Assembly: GCA_020002185.1 (NCBI GenBank)
Contig: CM034533.1
Span: forward strand, 72,689,579-72,753,578
Reading direction: 5' to 3'
From: Paraescarpia echinospica
Taxonomy: Eukaryota; Annelida; Polychaeta; Sabellida; Siboglinidae
DNA length: 64,000 nt
Made by a program: the position numbers and the translations under genes. This document shows, piece by piece, positions 39,601 through 52,400 of the stretch. Position 1 is the stretch's first letter, and every line of letters starts with the position of its first letter. The notes below the pieces were generated by a model. That model was not told where the DNA came from. It did not search any database and was given only the letters and a program-made list of their open reading frames with translations.

Positions 39601-42600
39601 CCATCTATATATGACTGTGCTAACTATGGGTCACTGTAAGTGTATCTCTTCCCAGGTCCATCTATATATGACTGTGCTAACTATGGGGCACTGTCAGTGT
39701 ATCTCCTTCCAGGTCCATCTATATATGACTGTGCTAACTATGGATCACTGTAAGTGTATCTCCTCCCAGGTCCATCTATATATGACTGTGCTAACTATGG
39801 ATCACTGTCAGTGTATCTCCTCCCAGGTCCATCTATATATGACTGTGCTAACTATGGATCACTGCCAGTGTATCTCCTCCCAGGTCCATCTATATATGAC
39901 TGTGCTAAATATGGGGCACTGTAAGTGTATCTCCTCCCAGGTCCATCTATATATGACTGTGCTAACTATGGATCACTGCCAGTGTATCTCCTCCCAGGTC
40001 CATCTATATATGACTGTGCTAACTATGGATCACTGTCAGTGTATCTCCTCCCAGGTCCATCTATATATGACTGTGCTAACTATGGATCACTGTAAATGTA
40101 TCTCCTCCCAGGTTCATCTATATATGACTGTGCTAACTATGGGTCACTGTAAGTGTATCTCTTCCCAGGTCCATCTATATATGACTGTGCTAACTATGGG
40201 GCACTGTCAGTGTATCTCCTTCCAGGTCCATCTATATATGACTGTGCTAACTATGGATCACTGCCAGTGTATCTCCTCCCAGGTCCATCTATATGTGACT
40301 GTGCTAACTATGGGGCACTGTCAGTGTATCTCCTCCCAGGTCCATCTATATATGACTGTGCTAACTATGGGGCACTGTAAGTGTATCTCCTCCCAGGTCC
40401 ATCTATATACAACTGTGCTAACTATGGGGCACTGTAAGTGTATCTCCTCCCAGGTCCATCTACATATGACTGTGTTAACTATGGATCACTGTCAGTGTAT
40501 CTCCTCCCAGGTTCATCTATATATGACTGTGCTAACTATGGGGCACTGTAAGTGTATCTCCTCCCAGGTCCATCTATATATGACTGTGCTAACTATGGGG
40601 CACTGTCAGTGTATCTCCTTCCAGGTCCATCTATATATGACTGTGCTAACTATGGATCACTGTAAGTGTATCTCCTCCCAGGTCCATCTATATATGACTG
40701 TGCTAACTATGGGGCACTGTAAGTGTATCTCTTCCCAGGTCCATCTATATATGACTGTGCTAACTATGGGGCACTGTCAGTGTATCTCCTCCCAGGTCCA
40801 TCTATATACAACTGTGCTAACTATGGATCACTGCCAGTGTATCTCCTCCCAGGTCCATCTATATATGACTGTGCTAACTATGGGGCACTGTAAGTGTATC
40901 TCTTCCCAGGTCCATCTATATATGACTGGGCTAACTATGGGGCACTGTAAGTGTATCTCCTCCCAGGTCCATCTATATATGACTGTGCTAACTATGGGGC
41001 ACTGTCAGTGTATCTCCTTCCAGGTCCATCTATATGTGACTGTGCTAACTATGGATCACTGTCAGTGTATCTCCTCCCAGGTCCATCTATATATGACTGT
41101 GTTAACTATGGATCACTGTCAGTGTATCTCCTCCCAGGTCCATCTATATGTGACTGTGCTAACTATGGGGCACTGTCAGTGTATCTCCTTCCAGGTCCAT
41201 CTATATGTGACTGTGCTAACTATGGATCACTGTCAGTGTATCTCCTCCCAGGTCCATCTATATATGACTGTGCTAACTATGGATCACTGTAAGTGTATCT
41301 CCTCCCAGGTCCATCTATATATGACTGTGCTAACTATGGATCACTGTAAGTGTATCTCCTCCCAGGTCCATCTATATATGACTGTGCTAACTATGGGGCA
41401 CTGTAAGTGTATCTCCTCCCAGGTCCATCTATATATGACTGTGCTAACTATGGATCACTGTCAGTGTATCTCCTCCCAGGTCCATCTATATATGACTGTG
41501 CTAACTATGGATCACTGTTAGTGTATCTCCTCCCAGGTCCATCTATATGTGACTGTGCTAACAATAGATCACTGTCAGTGTATCTCCTCCCAGGTCCATC
41601 TATATATGACTGTGCTAACTATGGGGCACTGTAAGTGTATCTCCTCCCAGGTCCATCTATATATGACTGTGCTAACTATGGATCACTGTAAGTGTATCTC
41701 CTCCCAGGTCCATCTATATGTGACTGTGCTAACTATGGATCACTGTCAGTGTATCTCCTCCCAGGTCCATCTATATGTGACTGTGCTAACAATAGATCAC
41801 TGTCAGTGTATCTCCTCCCAGGTCCATCTATATATATGACTGTGCTAACTATGGGGCACTGTAAGTGTATCTCCTTCCAGGTCCATCTATATATGACTGT
41901 GCTAACTATGGATCACTGTCAGTGTATCTCCTCCCAGGTCCATCTATACGTGACTGTGCTAACTATGGATCACTGTCAGTGTATCTCCTCCCAGGTCCAT
42001 CTATATATGACTGTGTTAACTATGGATCACTGTAAGTGTATCTCCTCACAGGTCCATCTTTATGACTGTGCTAACTATGGGGCACTGTAAGTGTATCTCC
42101 TCCCAGGTCCATCTATATGACTGTGCTAACTATGGGGCACTGTAAGTGTATCTCCTCCCAGGTCCATCTACATATGACTGTGCTAACTATGGGGCACTGT
42201 AAGTGTATCTCCTCCCAGGTCCATCTATATGACTGTGCTAACTATGGGGCACTGTAAGTGTATCTCCTCCCAGGTCCATCTATATGACTGTGCTAACTAT
42301 GGGGCACTGTAAGTGTATCTCCTCCCAGGTCCATCTATATGACTGTGCTAACTATGGGGCACTGTAAGTGTATCTCCTCCCAGGTCCATCTATATGACTG
42401 TGTTAACTATGGGGCACTGTAAGTGTATCTCCTCCCAGGTCCATCTATATATAAATGTGCTAACTATGGATCACTGTCAGTGTATCTCCTCCCAGGTCCA
42501 TCTATATATGACTGTGCTAACTATGGATCACTGTAAGTGTATCTCCTCACAGGTCCATCTATATATGACTGTGCTAACTATGGATCACTGCCAGTGTATC

Positions 42601-45127
42601 TCCTCCCAGGTCCATCTATATGTGACTGTGCTAACTATGGGGCACTGTCAGTGTATCTCCTCCCAGGTCCATCTATATATGACTGTGCTAACTATGGGGC
42701 ACTGTAAGTGTATCTCCTCCCAGGTCCATCTATATACAACTGTGCTAACTATGGGGCACTGTAAGTGTATCTCCTCCCAGGTCCATCTACATATGACTGT
42801 GTTAACTATGGATCACTGTCAGTGTATCTCCTCCCAGGTTCATCTATATATGACTGTGCTAACTATGGGGCACTGTAAGTGTATCTCCTCCCAGGTCCAT
42901 CTATATATGACTGTGCTAACTATGGGGCACTGTCAGTGTATCTCCTTCCAGGTCCATCTATATATGACTGTGCTAACTATGGATCACTGTAAGTGTATCT
43001 CCTCCCAGGTCCATCTATATATGACTGTGCTAACTATGGGGCACTGTAAGTGTATCTCTTCCCAGGTCCATCTATATATGACTGTGCTAACTATGGGGCA
43101 CTGTCAGTGTATCTCCTCCCAGGTCCATCTATATACAACTGTGCTAACTATGGATCACTGCCAGTGTATCTCCTCCCAGGTCCATCTATATATGACTGTG
43201 CTAACTATGGGGCACTGTAAGTGTATCTCTTCCCAGGTCCATCTATATATGACTGGGCTAACTATGGGGCACTGTAAGTGTATCTCCTCCCAGGTCCATC
43301 TATATATGACTGTGCTAACTATGGGGCACTGTCAGTGTATCTCCTTCCAGGTCCATCTATATGTGACTGTGCTAACTATGGATCACTGTCAGTGTATCTC
43401 CTCCCAGGTCCATCTATATATGACTGTGTTAACTATGGATCACTGTCAGTGTATCTCCTCCCAGGTCCATCTATATGTGACTGTGCTAACTATGGGGCAC
43501 TGTCAGTGTATCTCCTTCCAGGTCCATCTATATGTGACTGTGCTAACTATGGATCACTGTCAGTGTATCTCCTCCCAGGTCCATCTATATATGACTGTGC
43601 TAACTATGGGGTACTGTCAGTGTATCTCCTCCCAGGTCCATCTATATATGACTGTGCTAACTATGGATCACTGTAAGTGTATCTCCTCCCAGGTCCATCT
43701 ATATATGACTGTGCTAACTATGGGGCACTGTAAGTGTATCTCCTCCCAGGTCCATCTATATGTGACTGTGCTAACTATGGATCACTGTCAGTGTATCTCC
43801 TCCCAGGTCCATCTATATATGACTGTGCTAACTATGGATCACTGTTAGTGTATCTCCTCCCAGGTCCATCTATATGTGACTGTGCTAACAATAGATCACT
43901 GTCAGTGTATCTCCTCCCAGGTCCATCTATATATATGACTGTGCTAACTATGGGGCACTGTAAGTGTATCTCCTTCCAGGTCCATCTATATGTGACTGTG
44001 CTAACTATGGATCACTGTCAGTGTATCTCCTCCCAGGTCCATCTATATGTGACTGTGCTAACAATAGATCACTGTCAGTGTATCTCCTCCCAGGTCCATC
44101 TATATATATGACTGTGCTAACTATGGGGCACTGTAAGTGTATCTCCTTCCAGGTCCATCTATATGTGACTGTGCTAACTATGGATCACTGTCAGTGTATC
44201 TCCTCCCAGGTCCATCTATATGTGACTGTGCTAACAATAGATCACTGTCAGTGTATCTCCTCCCAGGTCCATCTATATATATGACTGTGCTAACTATGGG
44301 GCACTGTAAGTGTATCTCCTTCCAGGTCCATCTATATATGACTGTGCTAACTATGGATCACTGTCAGTGTATCTCCTCCCAGGTCCATCTATACGTGACT
44401 GTGCTAACTATGGATCACTGTCAGTGTATCTCCTCCCAGGTCCATCTATATATGACTGTGTTAACTATGGATCACTGTAAGTGTATCTCCTCACAGGTCC
44501 ATCTTTATGACTGTGCTAACTATGGGGCACTGTAAGTGTATCTCCTCCCAGGTCCATCTATATGACTGTGCTAACTATGGGGCACTGTAAGTGTATCTCC
44601 TCCCAGGTCCATCTACATATGACTGTGCTAACTATGGGGCACTGTAAGTGTATCTCCTCCCAGGTCCATCTATATGACTGTGCTAACTATGGGGCACTGT
44701 AAGTGTATCTCCTCCCAGGTCCATCTATATGACTGTGCTAACTATGGGGCACTGTAAGTGTATCTCCTCCCAGGTCCATCTATATATGACTGTGCTAACT
44801 ATGGGGCACTGTAAGTGTATCTCCTCCCAGGTCCATCTATATATGACTGTGCTAACTATGGATCACTGTCAGTGTATCTCCTCCCAGGTCCATCTATATA
44901 TGACTGTGCTAACTATGGATCACTGTAAGTGTATCTCCTCCCAGGTCCATCTATATATGACTGTGCTAACTATGGGGCACTGTAAGTGTATCTCCTCCCA
45001 GGTCCATCTATATATGACTGTGCTAACTATGGATCACTGTCAGTGTATCTCCTCCCAGGTCCATCTATATATGACTGTGCTAACTATGGATCACTGTAAG
45101 TGTATCTCCTCCCAGGTCCATCTATAG
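33632..45127. repeat. 11.5-kb satellite of a 57-bp unit, about 200 copies
   Basis: Unit pieces: ctatatatgactgtgctaac, tatggatcactgtcagtgta, tctcctcccaggtccat. Most variation is at a few sites: ggatcac/ggggcac/gggtcac, and the dinucleotide after actg (TA, TC, CC, TG, TT). Larger duplications: 36849-38217 recurs at 40153 onward (shift 3304) and again at about 43278 (shift 2327 from 40951); a three-unit block of 173 bp is triplicated at 43930-44290. Short-unit runs with a deletion (tatatgactg) occupy 42100-42410. The unit is 19 codons and stop-free, giving spurious frames of up to 908 codons. Confidence 0.97.
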
Positions 45128-45647
45128 CCATGCATTTAAGATATACGGTAAAGCTAGAATTATAAAAATATTGAGAAGTTTTATTTTTATGCCATTTTAT
45201 GTAGAATCATGTATAAAGTCGATGTTATAAATGCATTGAAAAGACTAGTGAGGGTTCAGTGTAGTTGTACCAGGTGTTGACTTCAAAGGTGTTTGATTGA
45301 CAGCTAGTAATTACAATGTAATAATTGTAGTTGCCGCGCTGCTGTGGGAAAGCAGGGTTGAGAACAGATGTAATCTTGTGGTTTGGCCTATTTCTTCCAG
45401 TTCCAGACAGTTGATACAATGCTGTGTCTTGTGCCAGAGTTAGTGCAATTTACTCCAGAGCAAAGGGACACTTGTAATGGTGTTGTGTTGACAATCAGGT
45501 GAAGTCTGGCTTCAGTAAAGCCAAGGTGTGAACATTGTGCTTGGAACTTGGCTTAAAACATCAACACCTGATACCATGAGCAAGTGTCTGAACAAAGCAG
45601 ACAGTTGTTACAGTTGATGTCTGCTAGTGTGGGACATTTGCTAAGAA
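45128..45647. other. Non-coding stretch, nothing recognised
   Basis: Between the 57-bp satellite and a short duplicated block; no ALIX exon found here on the minus strand. Confidence 0.5.
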
Positions 45648-45940
45648 CAGCGGATGCCATCATATTCAAATTTCAAAGATGTTTGTGTGCTACTATGGTC
45701 CGCGATGCCGACGGCCCAGACACGGATACGCGGGATGACGCCGCCATGCCGTTCCAGGCAGCATTCTTTGATAGCGACAATGAAAGTGACTTTGGAGGAT
45801 TTTAGTTGTGAGATGGATGATGCCATCTTACTTGAAGATGTTTGCCCAGTGTGCGCAGCACGGATACATGGAATGACACCGCCCGGAACGGCATAGCATT
45901 CTTCAACGGTGACGACGAAAGTGATTTCGATGAATTTTAA
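45648..45940 (+). other. Tandem duplication of an acidic coding-like fragment
   Basis: Two diverged copies, 45648-45805 and about 45812-45940. Each ends in a similar acidic C-terminus followed by TAG/TAA: AAFFDSDNESDFGGF and AFFNGDDESDFDEF. Both contain a GATGCCATC start block and a GGAT/AATGACxCCGCC block. The acidic SDF tail resembles fragments of transposon-encoded proteins, but I do not recognise the family and the frames are short. Not called as a gene. Confidence 0.4.
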
Positions 45941-46338
45941 TATTTTCACATGTTTTGATCTTTGTTTCTGAACACTTTATGGACACAGGTTTTTATGTGT
46001 TATGTAATTATTTTTTGCACCAATGGCAGTTATAATGCAGTATATTATTGATACATCTGACTTCGTTTTTTCGGTAAGTTTTTCACTAATTATAAACGTT
46101 ACTACTGACAACCCAGTGAGCCAATTTTCACAATATTTTGGGCAAATTATTATATATAAAGCCGCACCCTAACTTTGCCGTCATTGTTATCATTTCAGCT
46201 ACACACTACTGTAATTAAAGCCGCGGCTACAAATACAGAATTTACGATAGCTAGTAACCGACATAAATAGTTGTCAATTGGTGACACGACGATGATGCAT
46301 TTTGGACATTTGGTAGTACAAAACAGTAAAGGGTGCAC
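45941..46338 (-). other. Intron sequence 3' of the last visible ALIX exon
   Basis: Begins with the donor gtgcac at 46338 on the minus strand. A/T-rich, no further exon recognised. Confidence 0.6.
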
Positions 46339-46487
46339 CTGTATTTGTGATACAAGCTGCTCTTGACTGTGTATGCTCTCTGAGACTTGTTCCCGCAGTG
46401 GGCGGTAGATGTTGTCGAGCTCCTGTGTCGTCAATGTCTCCTCGCTCACAGCGCCATCTTGTGCCAATGATTGCATAAACTTTGCAC
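46339..46487 (-). CDS. PDCD6IP: ALIX exon i (V domain), last exon visible
   Basis: 149 nt. Encodes AKFMQSLAQDGAVSEETLTT, ELDNIYRPL and QEQLVSQIQ, ending phase 0 at CAG/GTGCAC. Acceptor acgtgcttcaag. The following exon is not found at lower coordinates. Confidence 0.93.
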
Positions 46488-49400
46488 CTTGAAGCACGTG
46501 AACCAACAATTATGAAATGTCCCTCAAGATCACATTTCACTATATGCTACATAATATAATCTGTCAATCTGGTAATAAGTCACTTTTGCTGTGAACATGA
46601 CTTTCCTATAATTACATGTCATCTGACACAGCAAAGTGACTATAGAGTAAACAAATTATCAAATAGAGTTTTATACTTTATTATTCCATTTAAAAATATT
46701 TTATGCATTAAAATGTTACTTCACTTGTTGAAATATCTTCAGTAGTTTTTGATTTATTGCTTAAAAGTAAACGAATGTTTAAAAGTAAGAGATAAACAGG
46801 TTTTAAAAATGGGGTATGTGTAATAAAAGCATATATACATATTTGATTAGTTTTGGACTATTTAGTAAGGAAAAATTAACTGGCTATGCATGTATGTTAT
46901 TAAAGTTTGTTTTAATAACATATCAACAAACAGTGTTGAAATATCATGGTTTGTGGCAAGAGTGATTTGTGGCCTGCAGTTGAATGATGCTCTGGTCATA
47001 CATTTAGCAAGATGTGGCAATTTCACCTACTCAGATCTGACTTTGCTTCCTTGAGTTCGTTCTCGATTACTTCTCGCTCTGCCTTGATTGTCTCCACCTG
47101 TTCCATCAGTCTCGTCAGTTGCTGCACCACCGGCGACCCCTTGAGGGAGGCAACGGGACTAGAAGATGGCAGTGCTCTCTCAATGTCAGCCTGCAAGAAA
47201 TCAGCATGGCCTGAAGGGTGGAATGTCTATCTAAATGTTGACCAATGATAAAGACAGCACTTCAAAACCAGCTGCAAGTACTGGCTAGTTACTAGGGGTG
47301 ACTATCGGGGATAGTTTTTACTATTGCGATACTATCACGATAGTCTTAGGACTACCACGATAGTATCAAGGAAGCTAAATAAGCTTATTTTCCAATTTTA
47401 CTTGATACGAGTCAATCAACAGACTGCCCCAGCTTGACATCGACCCTGAACTAGACTACCCACCAACACTGCTGGAAACTGAAAAAGCCATCGGCCAACT
47501 ATCAAGTGGCAAGGCTCCTGGAGTTGATGTTAGCCCAGCACAAGTCTACAAACATGTCAGTGCGGCTTCAGGAAGGAACGGAACTACTGACATGGTATTT
47601 ACTGCCCGGAGCTGCAAGAAAAAAGCCAGGAACATAACATTGACCTCTACACCACCTTTGTCGACTTTACCAAGGCCTTCGACACTGTCAGTCGTGAGTG
47701 CCCAGACAGATTCATCCTAATGGTACGGCAATTCCATGACAGCATGCTAGTTCATGTCATTGATGAAACTTTCTGCTCCATTCCCTGTCACCAATGGAGT
47801 AAACAAGGCTGCGTGCTGATGCAGACCCTGTTCAGCAAAATGTTTTCTGCAATGCTTACTGATGCCTTCCAGGACAGTGACCCAGGCATAGACAGATTGC
47901 TCTCCAATCTGCGACGCCTTCAGGCCAAGACCAAGATCCACATTGACAGGCTCCGAGAGTTCCTGTTCGCTGATGACTGTGCACTGAATGCTGGAAACGT
48001 AGCAGACATGCAACGCTGTATGGATCTGCTCTCCACCTCCTGTGACAATTTTGGACTCACCATCAGTACAAAGAAGACTGAAGTGTTGTATCAACCAATG
48101 CCAGGGAAGCCCTACCAAGAGCCGACTGTGACAATGAACAACCAAAAGCTGACAGTAGTAGACAAGTTCACCTACCTAGGGAGTACTCTCCCTCACAGTG
48201 TGCACCTCGATGACGAAACCAATGCCCGAATCGCAAAGGCCAGTGTGGCCTTCAGAAGACTGCTCGTCAGTGTGGGAACGCAGAGGAGTGAGCCTCATAA
48301 CCAGGCTGAATGTCTACAGAGCTGTCGTCCTCGCGACTCTACTCTATGCATGTGAGACCTGGACTGTCCACCAACGACATGCAAAGAAACTCAATCGTTT
48401 CCATCTGTGCTGTCTTCGTAAGCTGCTTAAAGTCAAGTGGCAGGACAAGATTTCTGACACGGAGATCTTTGAGCAGACCGGCATGTCCAGTGTCTACACA
48501 ATGCTGCGGGTGTCTCAACTTCGCTGGGCTGGTCACATCACCAGAATGTCAACTGAGCGTCTCCCAAAGAGCATCCTCTACGGTGAACTGCAGATTGGTG
48601 CACGCTCCCACGGTAGTCAAAAGAAACGCTTCAAGGATACCTTGAAAGTCTCCATGAAGGACTTTGCTTCATGGGAGACCCTCGCTCAGGACCAACCAGC
48701 TTGTATTCTGCAATGTCAAAGTGAGCCACTACGTATGAGCTCCCACTGCTCCAGAAACTTTCGGGCAAGGGTAGGCCTCATCAGCCACCTCCGAATACAC
48801 ACAGCCAGGATCACGGATGATGAGGAAGATGGTCATCTTCACTACTGAAGGATGAACACCGCCACTACTTATATACATGTTTTCCCTCACACTGCATACC
48901 AGTAACGTCACTGATTGATAAACTATGACGTCATCATCACAGCAGTAGATGGCTAAATTCGGCTGCAAAATGAGGGTTGAAAGTAATGCATGTTTGTGTG
49001 TGTGTGTGTGTGTGTGTGTGCATGCGCATATATATGTCACTGTCTGTGTGACTCTGTGTACATGTGTGTATGTAATGCATGCATGTGTATGCTGTATGTA
49101 TGCATGCATGCATGCATGCATGCATGTGTGTGACTCTGCATGCACGTGCTAGACTGCAAGTGCTGTACACCGACTTACATCGGACTGACTGAGGAGTTCG
49201 TAGCCAGCGGCGTGTTCGTTGTAGCGCTGTTTGATGACCTTGTCTGCCGCCATGGCGTTGTTGAGGATGGTGCGATACTTCTCTGCCTCACTGCGGATGG
49301 GGGCAGTGAGGGTGGTAGAGGGGGTGCGCGTCCACCTCTCCTTGAACTGATCCCTCAGCTGTCTGTCTGAAGCCTCCTCCTCATTCAGCATACGGTCTGC

Positions 49401-52400
49401 CTGCAACAACCAGCTGGGACTTCACACAGCCTGCAACAACCAGCTTGTATTTCACACAGCCTGCAACAACCAGCTGGCACTTCACACAGCCTGCAACAAC
49501 CAGTTCGTACTTCAAACTGCCTGCCACAACTAGCTGGTACTTCACAAAGCCTGCAACAACCATCTCGTACTTCACACAGCCTGCAACAACCAGGTCATAC
49601 TTCACACAGCCTGCAACAACCAGCTCATACTTCACATAACCTGCAACAACCAGCTCATACTTCACACAGCGTGCAACGACCAGCTCATACTTCACACAAC
49701 CTGCAACGACCAGCTCATACTTCACACAGCCTGCAACAACCAGCTCATACTTCACATAACCTGCAACGACCAGCTCATACTTCACAAAGCGTGCAACGAC
49801 CAGCTCATACTTCACACAACCTGCAACGACCAGCTCATACTTCACACAGCCTGCAACGACCAGCTCATACTTCACACAGCCTGCAACAACCAGCTCATAC
49901 TTCACACAGCCTGCAACAACCAGCTCATACTTCACACAGCCTGCAACAACCAGCTCTTACTTCACATAACCTGCAACAACCAGCTCATACTTCACACAGC
50001 GTGCAATGACCAGCTCATACTTCACACAACCTGCAACAACCAGCTCATACTTCACACAGCCTGCAACGACCAGCTCATACTTCACACAACCTGCAACGAC
50101 CAGCTCATACTTCACACAGCCTGCAACGACCAGCTCATACTTCACACAGCCTGCAACGACCAGCTCATACTTCACACAGCCTGCAACGACCAGCTCATAC
50201 TTCACACAACCTGCAACAACCAGCTCATACTTCACACAGCGTGCAATGACCAGCTCATACTTCACACAACCTGCAACAACCAGCTCATACTTCACACAGC
50301 GTGCAACGACCAGCTCATACTTCACACAACCTGCAACGACCAGCTCATACTTCACACAGCCTGCAACAACCAGCTCATACTTCACACAGCGTGCAACGAC
50401 CAGCTCATACTTCACACAACCTGCAACAACCAGCTCATACTTCACACAGCGTGCAATGACCAGCTCATACTTCACACAACCTGCAACGACCAGCTCATAC
50501 TTCACACAGCCTGCAACAACCAGCTCATACTTCACATAACCTGCAACGACCAGCTCATACTTCACACAGCGTGCAACGACCAGCTCATACTTCACACAAC
50601 CTGCAACGACCAGCTCATACTTCACACAGCCTGCAACGACCAGCTCATACTTCACACAGCCTGCAACAACCAGCTCATACTTCACATAACCTGCAACAAC
50701 CAGCTCATACTTCACAACAACAACCAGCTCATACTTCACACAGCGTGCAATGACCAGCTCATACTTCACACAACCTGCAACGACCAGCTCATACTTCACA
50801 CAGCGTGCAATGACCAGCTCATACTTCACACAACCTGCAACGACCAGCTCATACTTCACACAACCTGCAACGACCAGCTCATACTTCACACAACCTGCAA
50901 CGACCAGCTCATACTTCACACAGCCTGCAACGACCAGCTCATACTTCACACAGCCTGCAACGACCAGCTCATACTTCACACAGCCTGCAACGACCAGCTC
51001 ATACTTCACACAGCCTGCAACGACCAGCTCATACTTCACACAACCTGCAACAACCAGCTCATACTTCACACAGCGTGCAATGACCAGCTCATACTTCACA
51101 CAGCCTGCAACGACCAGCTCATACTTCACACAACCTGCAACGACCAGCTCATACTTCACACAGCCTGCAACGACCAGCTCATACTTCACACAGCCTGCAA
51201 CGACCAGCTCATACTTCACACAACCTGCAACAACCAGCTCATACTTCACACAGCGTGCAATGACCAGCTCATACTTCACACAACCTGCAACGACCAGCTC
51301 ATACTTCACACAGCCTGCAACAACCAGCTCATACTTCACATAACCTGCAACGACCAGCTCATACTTCACAAAGCGTGCAACGACCAGCTCATACTTCACA
51401 CAACCTGCAACGACCAGCTCATACTTCACACAGCCTGCAACGACCAGCTCATACTTCACACAGCCTGCAACAACCAGCTCATACTTCACATAACCTGCAA
51501 CAACCAGCTCATACTTCACACAGCGTGCAATGACCAGCTCATACTTCACACAACCTGCAACGACCAGCTCATACTTCACACAGCCTGCAACAACCAGCTC
51601 ATACTTCACATAACCTGCAACGACCAGCTCATACTTCACAAAGCGTGCAACGACCAGCTCATACTTCACACAACCTGCAACGACCAGCTCATACTTCACA
51701 CAGCCTGCAACAACCAGCTCATACTTCACACAACCTGCAACGACCAGCTCATACTTCACACAGCGTGCAACGACCAGCTCATACTTCACACAACCTGCAA
51801 CGACCAGCTCATACTTCACACAGCCTGCAACGACCAGCTCATACTTCACACAGCCTGCAACGACCAGCTCATACTTCACACAGCCTGCAACGACCAGCTC
51901 ATACTTCACACAGCCTGCAACAACCAGCTCATACTTCACACAGCCTGCAACAACCAGCTCATACTTCACACAGCCTGCAACAACCAGCTCATACTTCACA
52001 CAGCTTGCAACAACCAGCTCATACTTCACACAGCCTGCAACAACCAGCTCATACTTCACACAGCCTGCAACAACCAGCTCTTACTTCACATAACCTGCAA
52101 CAACCAACACTGAAGTGTTTCACTCTCCCTGCAATGACCAACACAGCACAACACACAAACTTCGCATCACATCACATTGTTTCTCCACAAAACAGCCATT
52201 CACATACACAGCACCATGTACATCTGGTTCAGAGCTCGCATACCTCATCCAGGATCTCCTTGTTCCTCACGAGCAGGTCTGGCAGGTTGGTCATCTTCTG
52301 CCGGAGACTCTGCAGCCCCCCGAGATGGCGGATCTGCTCCGCCTTCTCCAGCAGTGATTGAGGCACAGCGGCTCCACCCAGGTCCTCCAATGCAGCCGGC

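Noticed and set aside
47720..48848. Host gene on the plus strand within the ALIX intron
   Set aside because: Motifs FADD, KAFDTVSRE and LRWAGH identify a broken LINE reverse transcriptase rather than a cellular gene.
49957..52059. 700-codon minus-strand frame with KYELVVAGCV-type repeats
   Set aside because: It lies in the ALIX intron array and is out of frame with exon g; an effect of the 30-bp period.
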